Source of the DNA: Beaufortia kweichowensis
Lineage: Eukaryota; Chordata; Actinopteri; Cypriniformes; Gastromyzontidae
Assembly (NCBI GenBank): GCA_019155185.1
Contig: CM032797.1
Location: 3,914,881-3,978,880, forward strand
Length of the DNA: 64,000 nt
Reading direction: 5' to 3'
The position numbers and the translations under genes were made by a program. The number at the start of each line of letters is the position of its first letter. The first letter of the stretch is position 1. Shown here in pieces: positions 24,601 through 31,893 of the stretch. The notes under the pieces are model-generated. The model was given only the letters and a program-made list of their open reading frames with translations, made no database searches and had not been told where the DNA came from.

Positions 24601-27600
24601 AGCCCACACCTGGCTATGAAACAGCTTTTGATTCAATTGTCCAATTACTTTTGGTCCCTTGAAAAAGGGGGGTTGTCTACTCTTAAGAGCTATAATTGCT
24701 AAACCCTATCGCCAATTTGGATGTACATACCCTCAAATTAAACCTTAGAATGTGCACTTTCTGACCATATCCATTATATAACTATAGCTTAAATATGTTT
24801 TGGTAAATACCTGAAAAAATGAAAATGTTGCCTGTGTCCAAATATATATATACCTAACTGTATTTTATGTCTTTATCTGTTGTAAGTGTGAGGAGTTTTT
24901 CTCTCTCTGTAGGTTGTCTGGCTGCAGTATTGGAGATGAAGGTTTTGTTGCTCTGACTTCAGCTCTGAGATTAAACCCGTCACACCTGAAACAACTGAAT
25001 CTGAGCTTTAATAAACCAGGAGATTCAGGAGTGAAGCTGCTCTCTGATCTACTGAAGGATCCAAACTGTAAACTAGAGACACTACTGTGAGTATCATCAT
25101 ACTGTTAGATAGTTACAGTAATGAGAAATTATTGCATAGTAAGTAAGATCCTATTTTTATTCAATATTTATTAAATGTTCATGTTTATTGAATTTTAAAA
25201 GACAAGTAAAACTAAACCTACATATTTATTCTCACCTCAAAGCTTGTTAAAAAGATTTTAGATTGAACACAATATATTTTAACTGTAAATAGTTACAATT
25301 ATTAGTCAAACTTACAATTATATTTCATGTCTTTATCTGCTGTAAGTGTGAGGAGTTTTTCTCTCTCTGTAGGTTGTCTGGCTGCAGTATTGGAGATGAA
25401 GGTTTTGTTGCTCTGACTTCAGCTCTGAGATTAAACCCGTCACACCTGAAACAACTGGATCTGAGCTATAATAAACCAGGAGATTCAGGAGTGAAGCTGC
25501 TCTCTGATCTACTGAAGGATCCAAACTGTAAACTAGAGACACTAGAGTGAGTATCATCATACTGTTAGATAGTTACAGTAATGAGAAATTATTGCATAGT
25601 AAGTAAGACCTTGTTATCATTAGCGCCCTATAGGCTGCACTGTAGGTTAGAGCTGTACAGGGCCCGAGCCCGACAAGTACATTTTGATTGACAGCTTTTT
25701 AATAGCCCGAATCCGTTTACAGCCCGACATTATTCTTTCGTCAAGAATGAGTCATTTATACATGTTTTAACATAATTTATTCTTGACTAACGTAGACTAC
25801 AGGCCACTTGGAAGTTGGAACAAAGAAATAAAGTAAGTCCTCTGTAACATCGTAACATCTCAGTACTCTAAATAAGCTATAAATTTAGCAAGTTCTGTTT
25901 AAAACGTAATCGCCGGAGGCAAGCCGTTTCACCTCCTCAGCATCCATTTTCACATCTTTCTCGCGCTAATCGAAACACATCACATGACCACTCATTTACC
26001 ACACAAGCCGGAGCGCAAGCTGAGTCAGCGTTGGGTCCCGTCGGGTTCGGGCAAAGATCTTCAGCTCTACCGTAGGTACAGTGCCCTATTGTATCTGCTC
26101 AGTTTATTCTTCTTCTTCTCCGAAATAAATCGCAGTTTTGAGAGACTAAACTTGCTCCAAAGGTCATGGAACTTTGCACACGCCTCAAGCGTGGTAAAAA
26201 TGTACATGTGGTATACGTTTCAGCATTAGTCATGGACAAACTCTATAGCACCACCTACAAAAGTTCAATGAAGCGACCCTCGCATTGTTTTACATACATG
26301 CATGAAATTCACTGGGCTCTTGTATCATCCCAAAACATACCAAAAAGTCCCAAGGGGGTACCAAGCCCTAAACCCAACAGGAAGTCAGTTATTTAGAATT
26401 TTCTCCACAATTTTTGTCTTTTTCAGGTGTTGTACTTTAACAAACTCCTCCTAAAGTTTTCATCAGATCAACATCATATTTGGTGATTCTCACCTTAAGG
26501 CCTTTGCTATGCTAAATTGTGAAGGACTTGACTTTTCGTTGATTCACGTGTCCGTGGCGGCCTGCCAAATGTTCAATGTTTTGCCATGAAACAGATAGTT
26601 GTTGTTATTTAGGCATACAATGTCCAAAGACCCAAACTTCGCATTTGATAATAGTCCTGTCCTGAACACATCGACATGCCAGTATTCATTTATAGTTATA
26701 GCGCCACCTGCTGTTGAAGGGTGTGTCCAGGGCAACCTGACAAAGTTTGATGTTTCACTATGTAAGAGGAAGTTGTTGTAACTCAGGCAAACAATGTGCA
26801 AACTGCCCTTAACTTCACAGGTTTGATAAGGGTCATGGCCTGAAAACATCTACATGACAATATTTAGAAAGAGTCATAGCGCCACCTGCTGGCAACAGGC
26901 AATGTCATGTTTTACACAGTAATTAACTAATACCAGGCAAACAATGTCCAAAATGCCTTTAGGCTAGAGCTTAGATCGGGCCCAACAAATCAAGCCCGAC
27001 CCTACCCGAGCCCGAGCACGTTGTGTCCGAGCCCGGCCCGGCCCGACACGTTCACTGTAATTATGAGCCCGAGCCCGATTTAAACCCGACCATTTTTAAT
27101 ATGTGGGCCGTTATAACCAGGGGCGGCGCCAGATTTTTATTTTTTTTAACGCAGGTGCTGCTGTGCTAGATCATTTAGGCTACAGGGTGAACCTACGCAG
27201 TTATATATATATAGGCTATTATATAAATACTATTAATAAATGATCAAAAATTGGCCACTCAATATTAAATATTCAATTATTTTAATTATCATAGCCTAAT
27301 TAAAGTTTTAATTTTATTAAATTGAACAAGCACAACATTCAGCTTTCAATCAAATATTCTTAAATATTTATTATAATTAATAATGTTACTTCAACATATT
27401 GTTATTTCAACATAATATGTGTGTGAGCAACAAGCAAGATGTGCATTTGTAAATTCGGTGACAGCGTGTTACAAGTTTCAAATGGTGTAAGTGTGACCGC
27501 GTATCGGCTATCCATGTCATTATTATATTGTCTGCTATATTGCTTTTTATGTATTAAATCCAGGTAATTGGTTGATGAAAAATGTATTAAAATTAAGATA

Positions 27601-28998
27601 CAATTTATACTAAACGAAATTCACTTTAAAGAAAATCTTTCTTCAAAACAATACTTAAACTTAAAACTAAATGTGCTTATTTAATGGCTAAAACACGTAG
27701 GCTACTACAGACTCTCTTTTTGTACAAATTTGAAATTTGAAATTGCTCTTCCAGCTCCATGTTGCACTTAAGCTCACAGCAGGTGTGATGCGTCGCGCGT
27801 GCGAGACTCCGAGTGCAAGTGGACGAGACGCTGCGCATGACACGTGACGTGCTTTATCAAGGGCCCGACCCGAGTCCGGGCTCGGGCAGAGAATCTAAGC
27901 TCTACTTTAGGCTCACAGGTTTGATAAGGGTCATGACCTGAAAACATCTACATGACAATATTCAGCTACAGTCATAGCGCCACCAACTGGTAACATCACA
28001 AAACAGCAATTTGTTGTAACTCAGGCATACAATGTCCAACAAAATTACATTTACAAAACAATATTAAATCTACAAGACAATATTTAGTAAAAGTCATAGC
28101 GCCACCTGCTGGCAACAGGAAATGACATGAATTTAACAGAAATTATGAGAAACACATTAAAATATGCCATCAAGTGACAAATGTGCTAGAAACATCCAAT
28201 CTGCCCCAAACTTCACATGTTTGATAAAAGTCCTGGCTTTGAATACATCCAATGGCCAAAATTCAGTTATAGTCATAGTGCTAAATGACTTTTACATATT
28301 CCCTGCGTATTTACTGGCTCAACGTGCACTGGTTTCATCAATGCACTGGGTGTCAGTGCCATGGGTGCGAGGGCCCTTGTTCATGTGTTCATGTGTTCAT
28401 GTTTATACAATTTTAAAACAAGTGAAACTAAACCTACATACATCATCTCAGTGCTTTCTGTGCTTGTTAAAGGATTTTAGATTGAACACCATATATTTTA
28501 ACTGTAAATAGATAAATAATTGTTCAGGATCAATTGAATTTATATGATCAATATTTATCAGTTTTCATTTCTCTTTCTTTTTATATACTGGTCCTGTTAG
28601 TCAAACTCACAAATATAATTCATGTCTTTATCTGTTGTAAGTGTGAGGAGTTTTTCTCTCTCTGTAGGTTGAATAACTGCAGTATTAGAGATGAAGGTTT
28701 TGTTGCTCTGACTTCAGCTCTGATATTAAACCCGTCACACCTGAAACAACTGGATCTGAGATATAATAAACCAGGAGATTCAGGAGTGAAGCTGCTCTCT
28801 GATCTACTGAAGGATCCAAACTGTAAACTAGAGACACTAGAGTGAGTTATTCATTTACTGGTTAAATTATAATTTTGTTTTGAAATTCACTGTCATTAAT
28901 AATTACAAGTGACGGTTATTTATTTCTTTACACTTCTGCTGTTGATTTATTGCTGTATTTTGTACTGATCTTTGTCTTTAATGTTTTACAGTATTTAG
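2507..28998 (+). CDS. NLR gene A: FISNA-NACHT-LRR cytosolic receptor (NLRC3-like, fish NLR-C)
   Basis: Proposed join: 2507-2559, 3048-3155, 3320-3377, 3470-3674, 4427-6191, 6523-6696, 6975-7148, 16159-16332, 24913-25086, 25373-25546, 28668-28841, 28992-28998. All junctions are GT-AG and the sum is 3240 nt, giving 1079 aa with no internal stop. Order in the protein: a short N-terminal region with an SPEFSCVSMKSDES peptide typical of fish NLRs (residues 1-141), FISNA (about 143-215), NACHT with Walker A GVAGIGKT (about 238-245) and Walker B LFIFDGLDE (about 310-318), a helical region, then six LRR exons (about 730-1077). No B30.2 exon follows. By family knowledge this is a cytosolic sensor that binds ATP and oligomerises. 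The start was chosen because ATG 2507 lies in a phase-matched exon. The gene spans 26 kb because transposons fill the LRR introns. Expression and exact splicing are unproven. Confidence 0.85.
3378..3400 (+). repeat. GTGC tetranucleotide microsatellite at a splice donor
   Basis: (GTGC)n begins at the first base of the intron after the exon ending at 3377, so the donor is CAG/GTGCGT. In gene B the same donor is CAG/GTAGGA, followed by a TG repeat. Confidence 0.85.
3675..4426 (+). other. Intron upstream of the FISNA-NACHT exon, gene A
   Basis: AT-rich intron with no recognisable insert. The matching intron in gene B (43518-44642) is about 370 bp longer. The extra segment follows GGAAATGAATAA, so gene A appears deleted here. 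Confidence 0.6.
4427..6191 (+). CDS. FISNA-NACHT exon of NLR gene A
   Basis: This 1765-bp exon lies between acceptor CACAACAG and donor GCTGA/GTGAGT. It begins with the FISNA region (LAPLCMKKHK, then VNEIYTELYITEGGSGE). The NACHT ATPase follows, with Walker A GVAGIGKT, Walker B LFIFDGLDE and a sensor-like WITSRPAA. Downstream are the helical FVHLSVQEFLAALFVF block seen in NLR-C proteins and a region ending DECLLRLLPVIK. No frameshift or stop is present. It is very close to the gene B copy, which is 6 nt shorter. Confidence 0.92.
6523..6696 (+). CDS. LRR exon A-L1
   Basis: First LRR exon, 174 bp and phase-2 symmetrical. It is the divergent founding type, starting SLCKLTEKSCSSLASVL and containing LTELNLSDNNLQDSGVKLL. 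It corresponds to B-L1 (46731-46904) and is not part of the amplified series. Confidence 0.88.
6975..7148 (+). CDS. LRR exon A-L2
   Basis: 174-bp exon of the amplified series (LNNCSIGVEGF, LNLRCNKPGDSGVK). The exposed positions read NN and RC. The acceptor is the series-typical CTCTCTCTGTAG and the donor is CT/GTGAGT. Confidence 0.88.
7287..8006. mobile_element. Palindromic MITE, TA target duplication, copy 1
   Basis: The ends are inverted repeats (CACTGCCGCTTAAAAGTTTG and, inverted, CACCCCCGCTCAAAAGTTTG). Inner arms also pair (CACTCCAGTCTTAAGTGTCA against TGACACTTAAAACTGGAGTG). A TA lies on both sides, and the empty site is visible in the matching intron near 28433. It has no coding capacity. 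TA duplication fits a Tc1/mariner-type mobiliser, but the family was not named from sequence. Confidence 0.8.
8208..8638 (-). repeat. ERV1 3' LTR
   Basis: 431 bp, TG...CA ended in its own orientation (TGTTAAG to CCTATCA). An AATAAA on the minus strand at 8352-8357 may serve as poly(A) signal. It differs from the other LTR mainly by small indels in CT-rich stretches. Confidence 0.9.
8639..8650 (-). promoter_or_regulatory. ERV1 polypurine tract
   Basis: On the minus strand ACAGGAGGGAAA immediately precedes the 3' LTR, as expected for the plus-strand DNA primer of a retrovirus. Confidence 0.75.
8750..10064 (-). pseudogene. env: ERV1 env remnant (SU and TM)
   Basis: Three overlapping minus-strand frames hold an envelope glycoprotein. 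9534-10064 is surface subunit with several N-glycosylation sequons. 9133-9579 carries a furin-type RRKR, a coiled-coil region and QNRMVLDQM. 8750-9139 has the GTTCCTF cysteine pair, a long membrane anchor (ILVPIFAVLILFCLCMTCVI) and a cytoplasmic tail. Frames change near 9550 and 9136, the second inside the CX6CC motif. A signal-peptide-like NLVILLMIITLTGNV lies upstream at about 10195-10245, followed by a stop. The motifs are those of gamma/epsilon-like class I envelopes. It cannot be translated as one protein. Confidence 0.85.
10400..10620 (-). pseudogene. pol: ERV1 integrase C-terminus with GPY/F motif
   Basis: On the minus strand the pieces VKPGDHVFIKV and WEGPYQVLITTPTAVKIAER are seen in different frames. 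The GPY/F motif is typical of integrases of gamma/epsilon-like retroviruses and Ty3 elements. A frameshift lies between the two pieces. Confidence 0.75.
10623..11420 (-). pseudogene. pol: ERV1 integrase zinc finger and catalytic core
   Basis: An open minus-strand stretch of 265 codons contains the HHCC finger (ILSHGPCHVSTGG ... CKACRVC) and the DDE catalytic residues (D in CMDFIEL, D in YSDNGPHF, E in GLVERTNG). It would insert viral DNA into chromosomes. The N-terminal side abuts RT directly because the RNase H region is missing. It ends before the GPY/F part, which is in another frame. Confidence 0.88.
11454..12270 (-). pseudogene. pol: ERV1 reverse transcriptase remnant
   Basis: 11855-12172 holds RT palm sequence (VVDISNAFFSIPIHP, LPQGYCESPTIYSQ). 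11454-11843 holds the downstream thumb/connection part (QYLGHRLTSEGKF, FLGLCNYCRAWIP). The YVDD active-site motif straddles a frame change near 11850. RNase H is absent: the sequence runs from the connection region straight to the integrase. The enzyme is therefore inactive. Confidence 0.85.
12290..13260 (-). other. ERV1 gag/pro region, decayed
   Basis: No long reading frame and no recognisable capsid, zinc knuckle or protease motif was found. The stretch is AT-rich with short CA runs. It lies where most of gag and protease should be. Confidence 0.6.
13267..13518 (-). pseudogene. gag: ERV1 gag N-terminus (matrix-like)
   Basis: An 83-codon minus-strand frame starts MGNCCGRCVEQPE. Glycine 2 fits N-myristoylation, and the neighbouring cysteines could be palmitoylated, as in membrane-targeted matrix proteins. 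The C-terminal part is very basic (KRGRKKKSAEK). The frame stops after 83 residues and the rest of gag is not readable. The matrix call is inferred from position and the lipidation motif. Confidence 0.6.
13752..13935 (-). repeat. Array of seven 7-8-7 hairpins in the ERV1 leader
   Basis: Seven inverted repeats of 22 nt lie at 13752, 13776, 13807, 13833, 13857, 13888 and 13914. Each is a 7-bp stem around an 8-nt loop of pattern TCTNNNAG (plus strand). Stems include GGTAGAT/ATCTACC, TTTAGAC/GTCTAAA, AGTAAAT/ATTTACT, CTTAGAC/GTCTAAG and AGCAAAT/ATTTGCT. Only the fourth has a mismatch. The starts repeat with an 81-bp period (three hairpins per unit). They sit between primer binding site and gag, where packaging signals usually lie. 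Confidence 0.85.
13940..14127 (-). other. ERV1 GC-rich leader
   Basis: Untranslated leader between the hairpin array and the primer binding site, markedly more GC-rich than its surroundings and with CCGGCC and GCCGCCGAC blocks. No reading frame of note. Confidence 0.6.
14128..14144 (-). promoter_or_regulatory. ERV1 primer binding site for tRNA-Tyr
   Basis: The plus strand reads TCCGGCTCGAAGGACCA, identical to the 3' end (with CCA) of vertebrate tRNA-Tyr as I know it. It lies three bases from the 5' LTR edge. Confidence 0.85.
14148..14575 (-). repeat. ERV1 5' LTR
   Basis: 428-bp partner of the LTR at 8208-8638. It reads CATGAGG where the other reads CGCGAGG, and has several one-base length changes. 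CAAAT follows at 14576-14580, matching 8203-8207. Confidence 0.9.
14741..15754 (-). pseudogene. Tc1 #1 transposase remnant
   Basis: The N-terminal frame (15104-15754) has the paired-type helix-turn-helix DNA-binding region (IAATLGVAKSTVWYILRK), the GRPRKTT hook and the first catalytic D in ILWTDETK. The C-terminal frame (14741-15064) has the second D in MDNDPKHT and the E in SPDLSPVEH, giving a DD34E triad. A TGA and a probable small deletion lie between them near 15100. The same lesion is present in Tc1 #2 and #3. Confidence 0.9.
16159..16332 (+). CDS. LRR exon A-L3
   Basis: 174-bp amplified-series exon lying directly 3' of Tc1 #1 (LSGCSIGDEGF, LDLSCNNPGDSG). Exposed positions read SG and SC. 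Confidence 0.88.
16450..17142. mobile_element. Palindromic MITE, copy 2
   Basis: Same element and same site as copy 1, with TA on both sides. It ends 103 bp before Tc1 #2, exactly as copy 1 ends 103 bp before Tc1 #1. Confidence 0.8.
17249..17642 (-). repeat. ERV2 copy A 3' LTR
   Basis: 394 bp, from TGTCGTGG to CCATTACA on the plus strand. The polypurine tract AAAAGGGAGGAAT (minus strand, 17643-17655) is next to it. It is about 40 bp longer than the 5' LTR, which lacks two short segments. Confidence 0.88.
17738..19429 (-). pseudogene. env: ERV2 copy A env remnant
   Basis: 18524-19429 is surface subunit, partly Ig-like (SRDMAGEYKCMWW) and cysteine-rich. 18007-18516 has the furin site SRRKRS, a hydrophobic fusion-peptide-like stretch, a coiled coil and the class I CX6CC motif (CKMLGETCC). 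17738-18010 has the membrane anchor (LPILMVFFIAIILIPCVF) and cytoplasmic tail. Frames change near 18520 and 18020. The signal peptide and first part of the surface subunit, present in copy B, are missing at about 19335. Confidence 0.86.
19333..21036 (-). pseudogene. pol: ERV2 copy A pol remnant (integrase, no RT or RNase H)
   Basis: 19735-21036 begins with protease-pol linker (WLLLERQDDLDCVVPYGQF). It jumps over the RT domain to LGIPDPSKPFTQFVDERAGF, then jumps again past RNase H into integrase. The integrase shows the HHCC finger (THGLDHVSKGG ... CDKCITC) and DDE residues (MMDYIEL, SSDNGSHF, GGAVETENG). The C-terminal GPY/F part (WLGPFQVLLTSQTAIKV) is in another frame at 19333-19656. Reverse transcription is impossible from this copy. 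Confidence 0.88.
21174..21450 (-). pseudogene. pro: ERV2 copy A protease remnant
   Basis: The minus strand contains LTITVGNVDVKFLVDSGATH, with the aspartic protease DSGA active-site motif, followed by SLSATGHVVK. It is cut short at 21174 by a frame change before the C-terminal helix. Retroviral proteases of this kind act as dimers. Confidence 0.8.
21456..22537 (-). pseudogene. gag: ERV2 copy A gag remnant
   Basis: Matrix starts at 22537 with MGQGSSKEIEPDW, where Gly2 fits myristoylation as in gammaretroviruses. A proline-rich stretch follows, then a capsid C-terminal part (GESVDEYLDHLMSELQKF) and a basic RG-rich linker with the CCHC zinc knuckle CFNCGKTGHWRDQC of nucleocapsid. The N-terminal half of capsid was not recognised. 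Frame changes lie near 22230, 21990 and 21740, so it is not translatable as one protein. Confidence 0.83.
22620..22681 (-). repeat. 31-bp direct repeat x2 in the ERV2 leader (copy A)
   Basis: Two adjoining copies of a 31-bp unit (CTCTCAGACACGGTTATAG, one variable base, then CGGTCTTACA) lie between primer site and gag. The same pair occurs in copy B at 54103-54164. Confidence 0.85.
22882..22899 (-). promoter_or_regulatory. ERV2 copy A primer binding site for tRNA-Ser
   Basis: The plus strand reads ATCCGATCCTCGTCGCCA, matching the 3' end of vertebrate tRNA-Ser (GCU) except for one base (G for C). Copy B matches fully. Four bases separate it from the LTR. Confidence 0.82.
22904..23254 (-). repeat. 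ERV2 copy A 5' LTR
   Basis: 351 bp. It lacks two internal segments present in the 3' LTR, and the same losses occur in copy B. The losses therefore pre-date the gene duplication. Several substitutions separate it from its partner. Confidence 0.88.
23512..24500 (-). pseudogene. Tc1 #2 transposase remnant
   Basis: Same protein as in #1 but more decayed. The N-terminus (24261-24500) lacks five codons after MRSKE and frameshifts soon after the GRPRKTT hook. The C-terminal frame (23512-23763) keeps SPDLSPVEH. Several frames carry the middle. Confidence 0.85.
24913..25086 (+). CDS. LRR exon A-L4
   Basis: 174-bp amplified-series exon immediately 3' of Tc1 #2 (LSGCSIGDEGF, LNLSFNKPGDSG). Exposed positions read SG and SF. 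Confidence 0.88.
25373..25546 (+). CDS. LRR exon A-L5
   Basis: 174-bp amplified-series exon (LSGCSIGDEGF, LDLSYNKPGDSG). It ends LETLE with donor GA/GTGAGT. Exposed positions read SG and SY. Confidence 0.88.
25648..26069. mobile_element. Short hAT-like element, copy 1
   Basis: Ends are TAGAGCTG and CAGCTCTA, flanked by 8-bp duplications CTGTAGGT (25640-25647) and CCGTAGGT (26070-26077), one base apart. GGGCCCGAGCCCGAC-type terminal sequence is typical. Non-coding. Confidence 0.8.
26879..26892 (-). promoter_or_regulatory. CTCF-like motif in a repeat
   Basis: GCGCCACCTGCTGG fits the reverse complement of the vertebrate CTCF core (CCASYAGRKGGCRS) at 14 of 14 positions. It lies in the modular repeat. 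Binding is unproven. Confidence 0.4.
26965..27904. mobile_element. hAT-like element, 940 bp
   Basis: Ends TAGAGCTTAGATCGGGCCC and GAGAATCTAAGCTCTA are inverted. The perfect 8-bp duplication CTTTAGGC flanks it (26957-26964, 27905-27912). It has GC-rich ends and an AT-rich centre without a transposase. Confidence 0.85.
28099..28112 (-). promoter_or_regulatory. CTCF-like motif in a repeat
   Basis: Second perfect 14-base match to the CTCF core, in another module of the same repeat. Binding is unproven. Confidence 0.4.
28668..28841 (+). CDS. LRR exon A-L6 (last)
   Basis: 174-bp amplified-series exon (LNNCSIRDEGF, ALILNPSH, LDLRYNKPGDSG). It is nearly identical to the last LRR exon of gene B (61894-62067), and both are followed by the same terminal exon. 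Confidence 0.88.
28992..28998 (+). CDS. Terminal coding exon of NLR gene A
   Basis: After acceptor TTTTACAG only TATTTAG remains coding: it completes an Asp codon, then Ile and stop. Gene B has the same arrangement. The transcript continues as 3' UTR; AATAAA at 29294-29299 is a candidate poly(A) signal. Confidence 0.75.
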
Positions 28999-28999
28999 C

Positions 29000-29960
29000 T
29001 TGAACTGTAACAAACACCACAAATGACAAACCAAACAACTGTCTTCAGTCATAAACTACATGAACTGTTTTACTGGACAAACAGAAGCGGTGACACAACA
29101 GAGCTCAACATGACCGATGTCTGTTAAACACACAAACATGCACAAACCAGCACGCAAGACAAAAATCAAAGGACAAAAGCCATGTGTAGCGTGCAAGAGC
29201 AGTCACGACTCCTGCACAGGTGCCTTTAATCATCCATCACGACGCTCTCATTGGTGAAACCGCGCGTTGTCATCACCACGCCTCATGATGATTAATAAAA
29301 GTATTTGTCCATTTAGGTCTGCAATCACCCTGCCGAAACGAAAGTAAAGACGAAGAAAAAGACAAAAGGGAAGAAAACAAAAAACAAAAAGTTAAATTTA
29401 AGTTAAAACGATTTAGTTATACAGGTTTACTGGCTCAATACATGATGAATATGTGAATATGAATATGACTTTTATAATTAAAAACATTTGCTTTAATGTT
29501 TTGTTCACTTATTGTCTATTTTCCTCTCTGTTCTTATTCATGTAAGTATTAGCTTACTGATATAAATGAAACATTTAATCTCTGTTTTGATTCTATTACT
29601 GCATTTAACCATATCTAAAAACTAAAAACATTCAGTTTCTTAGTGAGAATGATTCTTGGTGTTGTGATTTTCATACAGGGCATCAATTAAAAGTACACTT
29701 CACACAGGACACTAAAGGTGTTTGGGAGTTTTGATCAAGTCTGGATAAATCAATCAATGAAAGAGTTTCGCTGTTATTATAATAATAATCAGAGAAGGAG
29801 TTTATGGATATCAGAAGAACATTAAAGAGTAGATAGTGGCCTCTTTAGTTTAACTGAAAGTATTGCATATATAAAACAATGTCACAGAATTTTATGTAAA
29901 TAAACATTTACCATATATTATTATGATACCGTAATTTAGTTCCACCTTAACATTTTGAAG
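29000..29960. other. 3' UTR and intergenic DNA after NLR gene A
   Basis: The first 130 bp match the 3' flank of gene B. Then comes gene-A-specific sequence with AATAAA at 29294. Beyond 29350 it is AT-rich with no gene seen, although a stretch near 29700-29800 weakly resembles 62520-62600. Confidence 0.55.
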
Positions 29961-29970
29961 GTACCTTGAA

Positions 29971-30357
29971 GTGAAGGTTGCTCTCCTGGGCTTAATCTTG
30001 TTGCAGACATTTGTTATTGCCTTCGTGGACAGCAGGCTGAGAACGTGGTTGCTCTGTTCCAGTCTCTGCGGGGAGCTGGTGATCTGTTATGCTTCATATA
30101 GCACAGGGGCCAGAAACTTAGAACAATACATTTCTGATAAGGACATTTTCCAGGGCTGTGATTGGCTGATGATGTCAGAGGGGATTTTCTCACCCTTTCT
30201 TCTCTGTGTTATACTAATTTGCATAGCATTAAACATAGTTTTTTGTGGTTTTACCTTCACAGTTATTGCTGCATCCAAAACTAATAACAGAAAACTTGCA
30301 TGTGCTGCAATCAATTGTATGAACTCATATCAACACCATTCATTACATTTAATTTAA
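29971..30357 (+). pseudogene. Orphan membrane-protein reading frame, unidentified
   Basis: 128 codons open, beginning at GTG with no ATG at the start. Hydrophobic stretches are VALLGLILLQTFVIAFV near the N-terminus and FLLCVILICIALNIVFCGF and TFTVIAA near the C-terminus, with five cysteines in the first half. The look is of an internal exon or a fragment of a multi-pass membrane protein. I do not recognise the family. The last 20 codons run into sequence repeated at 36770, so the true end is probably earlier. It could be a retro-copy or a decayed exon. Confidence 0.35.
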
Positions 30358-30665
30358 CATAAATGTTTTCAACTAATTGCTTGTTCTTTCAAATTTTTCC
30401 ACTTGCATTAATACTAAATTGTTGATCTCTTTAGGTGGTGTTATGATCTACTGTATTCTAACATTATTTGTAAATGCAAAATCACTTTTAGCCTGAGGAT
30501 GGCGATATCTACACATACATGACAACACTTGAATCAGATTATTTTAAGCCTTGACTGTAAGAATCTCATCAGTTTTTGAACATTATCATGACATCAACAA
30601 CATGACGAGCAGCAATCAATGCGTCTCCTACAGCTGATCATTTACGTGACGAGAATTGATCCAAT

Positions 30666-31101
30666 ATGATTTATAGGTTATTTATTTTATTCATTTTTAT
30701 CTTCAATTTTTATGGTAAGCTATCAGAAATCTTTCAGAAACCTTTTCTTGCTATTTTTCTATAAATCTCACTGGTTATGTGACTGTTCTCTTCTGCATTA
30801 CAGGATCTTTTACTAAAGACATTGTGAATCAATCAAGAGATTAAAGATCTGTCATTGATGGAGAGCAGGTTACTCTCAACTGTGAATATGAAACACTTCA
30901 AACTGCTCCATATCTTTACTGGTACATTCAGCGCTCAAACAAACACCCTGAATATATACTGATGAGATACAAATTTGGATCAAGCAACAGCTCTGATTTT
31001 AAAGACAGATTTGATGCCAGATTGGACACAAAATCAGTTCCTCTGATAATTCAGGATCTTCATGTGTGTGATTCTGCTGTGTATTATTGTGATCTGAAGA
31101 C
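30666..31101 (+). pseudogene. TCR alpha-like V segment V2, single in-frame stop
   Basis: Leader exon 30666-30714 (MIYRLFILFIFIFNFY, hydrophobic) is followed by a GTAAGC donor. V exon 30804-31101 follows acceptor ATTACAG. It has framework 1 cysteine in VTLNCEY, tryptophan in LYWYIQ and second cysteine in DSAVYYC. The only clear lesion is TAA in the early part of framework 1; CDL replaces the usual CAL. All other landmarks and the RSS are in place, so it is the best preserved V relic here. Alpha is favoured over delta by motif style. Confidence 0.82.
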
Positions 31102-31138
31102 CACTGTGACTAAACCACATTCAACACTCACAAAAACA
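31102..31138 (+). other. V(D)J recombination signal of V2, short spacer
   Basis: Heptamer CACTGTG (31102-31108) and nonamer ACAAAAACA (31130-31138) are separated by 21 bp. V1 has the same heptamer and 23 bp, so two bases (AT) seem lost from the spacer. Confidence 0.72.
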
Positions 31139-31139
31139 T

Positions 31140-31890
31140 AATACACTGTAATCAGACAATAAAATTCATCTTCATCATGTAACACTACTGCAATGTTAGC
31201 TGATAGCTAGTTAAATAAAGAAAGTTTAAAAGCGATTGTAAATAAACCTCAGTGTATGTTTCTCTAAAACAAACTGTACAGTAAAATGCTTTTCTTTTCT
31301 TCCATCATTTAAGTCCATTCATTTACAAATGAGGACGAGAGAATTTTAGCTTTTGCCTTTAAAGCTAATAATAAGTACAGTTTTAAATAAGAACAGAAGT
31401 GTTTTAAAGAGTGTTTAAATATCTTTTTAATAACTATAAACAACGATACACAATGAAAGTGAAGGATTTTTAAGGTTCGGTCAAGTGTATAAACAGAAGG
31501 CATTGTTCATTTACTGATCACAGACAGTGAAAGGAAACACACACCTGTGGGAGTAAATTAGGGTAAGAAGGTGCAGTTTCTGTCCTAAAGGCCAGTGTCA
31601 AACACTTTATTTTGATACGTTCCTACAGGTATTCAGTGGGGTAATCAGATGAGGGTGTGATTGGGGCTTTCAATAGTTAATTAATGACAGATGTGCTGAT
31701 GTATAGGACAAAAGCTTGGATTATGAGCTTTGTACTCAGTCAGAAGAGGTCTGATTTTCCTGATGTTGTAAAGCACATAACTGCATGACTGCAGGAAGTT
31801 TCATGTGGTTTTATGTGTGAAGCGCAGAGACTGACAGTAACAGAAATCCCATCACAGAGAACATCAACATACAACTGATCTGACTTCAGA
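31140..31890. other. Intergenic DNA between V relics
   Basis: AT-rich with no gene or transposon end recognised. The final part is promoter-proximal to V3. Confidence 0.5.
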
Positions 31891-31893
31891 AAC

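Larger units (their letters stand above)
17246..24860 (-). mobile_element. Tc1-like transposon #2, interrupted by ERV2
   Basis: The left end survives only as CAG (17246-17248) because ERV2 entered three bases inside the terminus. The rest resumes at 23255 and ends CCTAACTG at 24860 followed by TA. Without the retrovirus it is about 1.6 kb. It belongs to the same ancestral insertion as #1. Confidence 0.88.
25622..28379 (+). repeat. Large modular interspersed repeat in an LRR intron (gene A)
   Basis: The repeat runs from AGCGCCCTATAGGC to GGTGCGAGGGCCCTTG. It is built of degenerate modules that share phrases such as GGCATACAATGTCC, TTGATAAGGGTCATG and ATAGCGCCACCTGCTGG. Two hAT-like elements have inserted into it. 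The same repeat sits in two gene B introns. No protein is encoded; scattered open frames are unsupported. Confidence 0.7.

Noticed and set aside
26544..26849. Minus-strand 101-codon frame, recurring at 58932 and 60974
   Set aside because: Lies in the modular non-coding repeat; frame preserved by recent copying, no protein motif.
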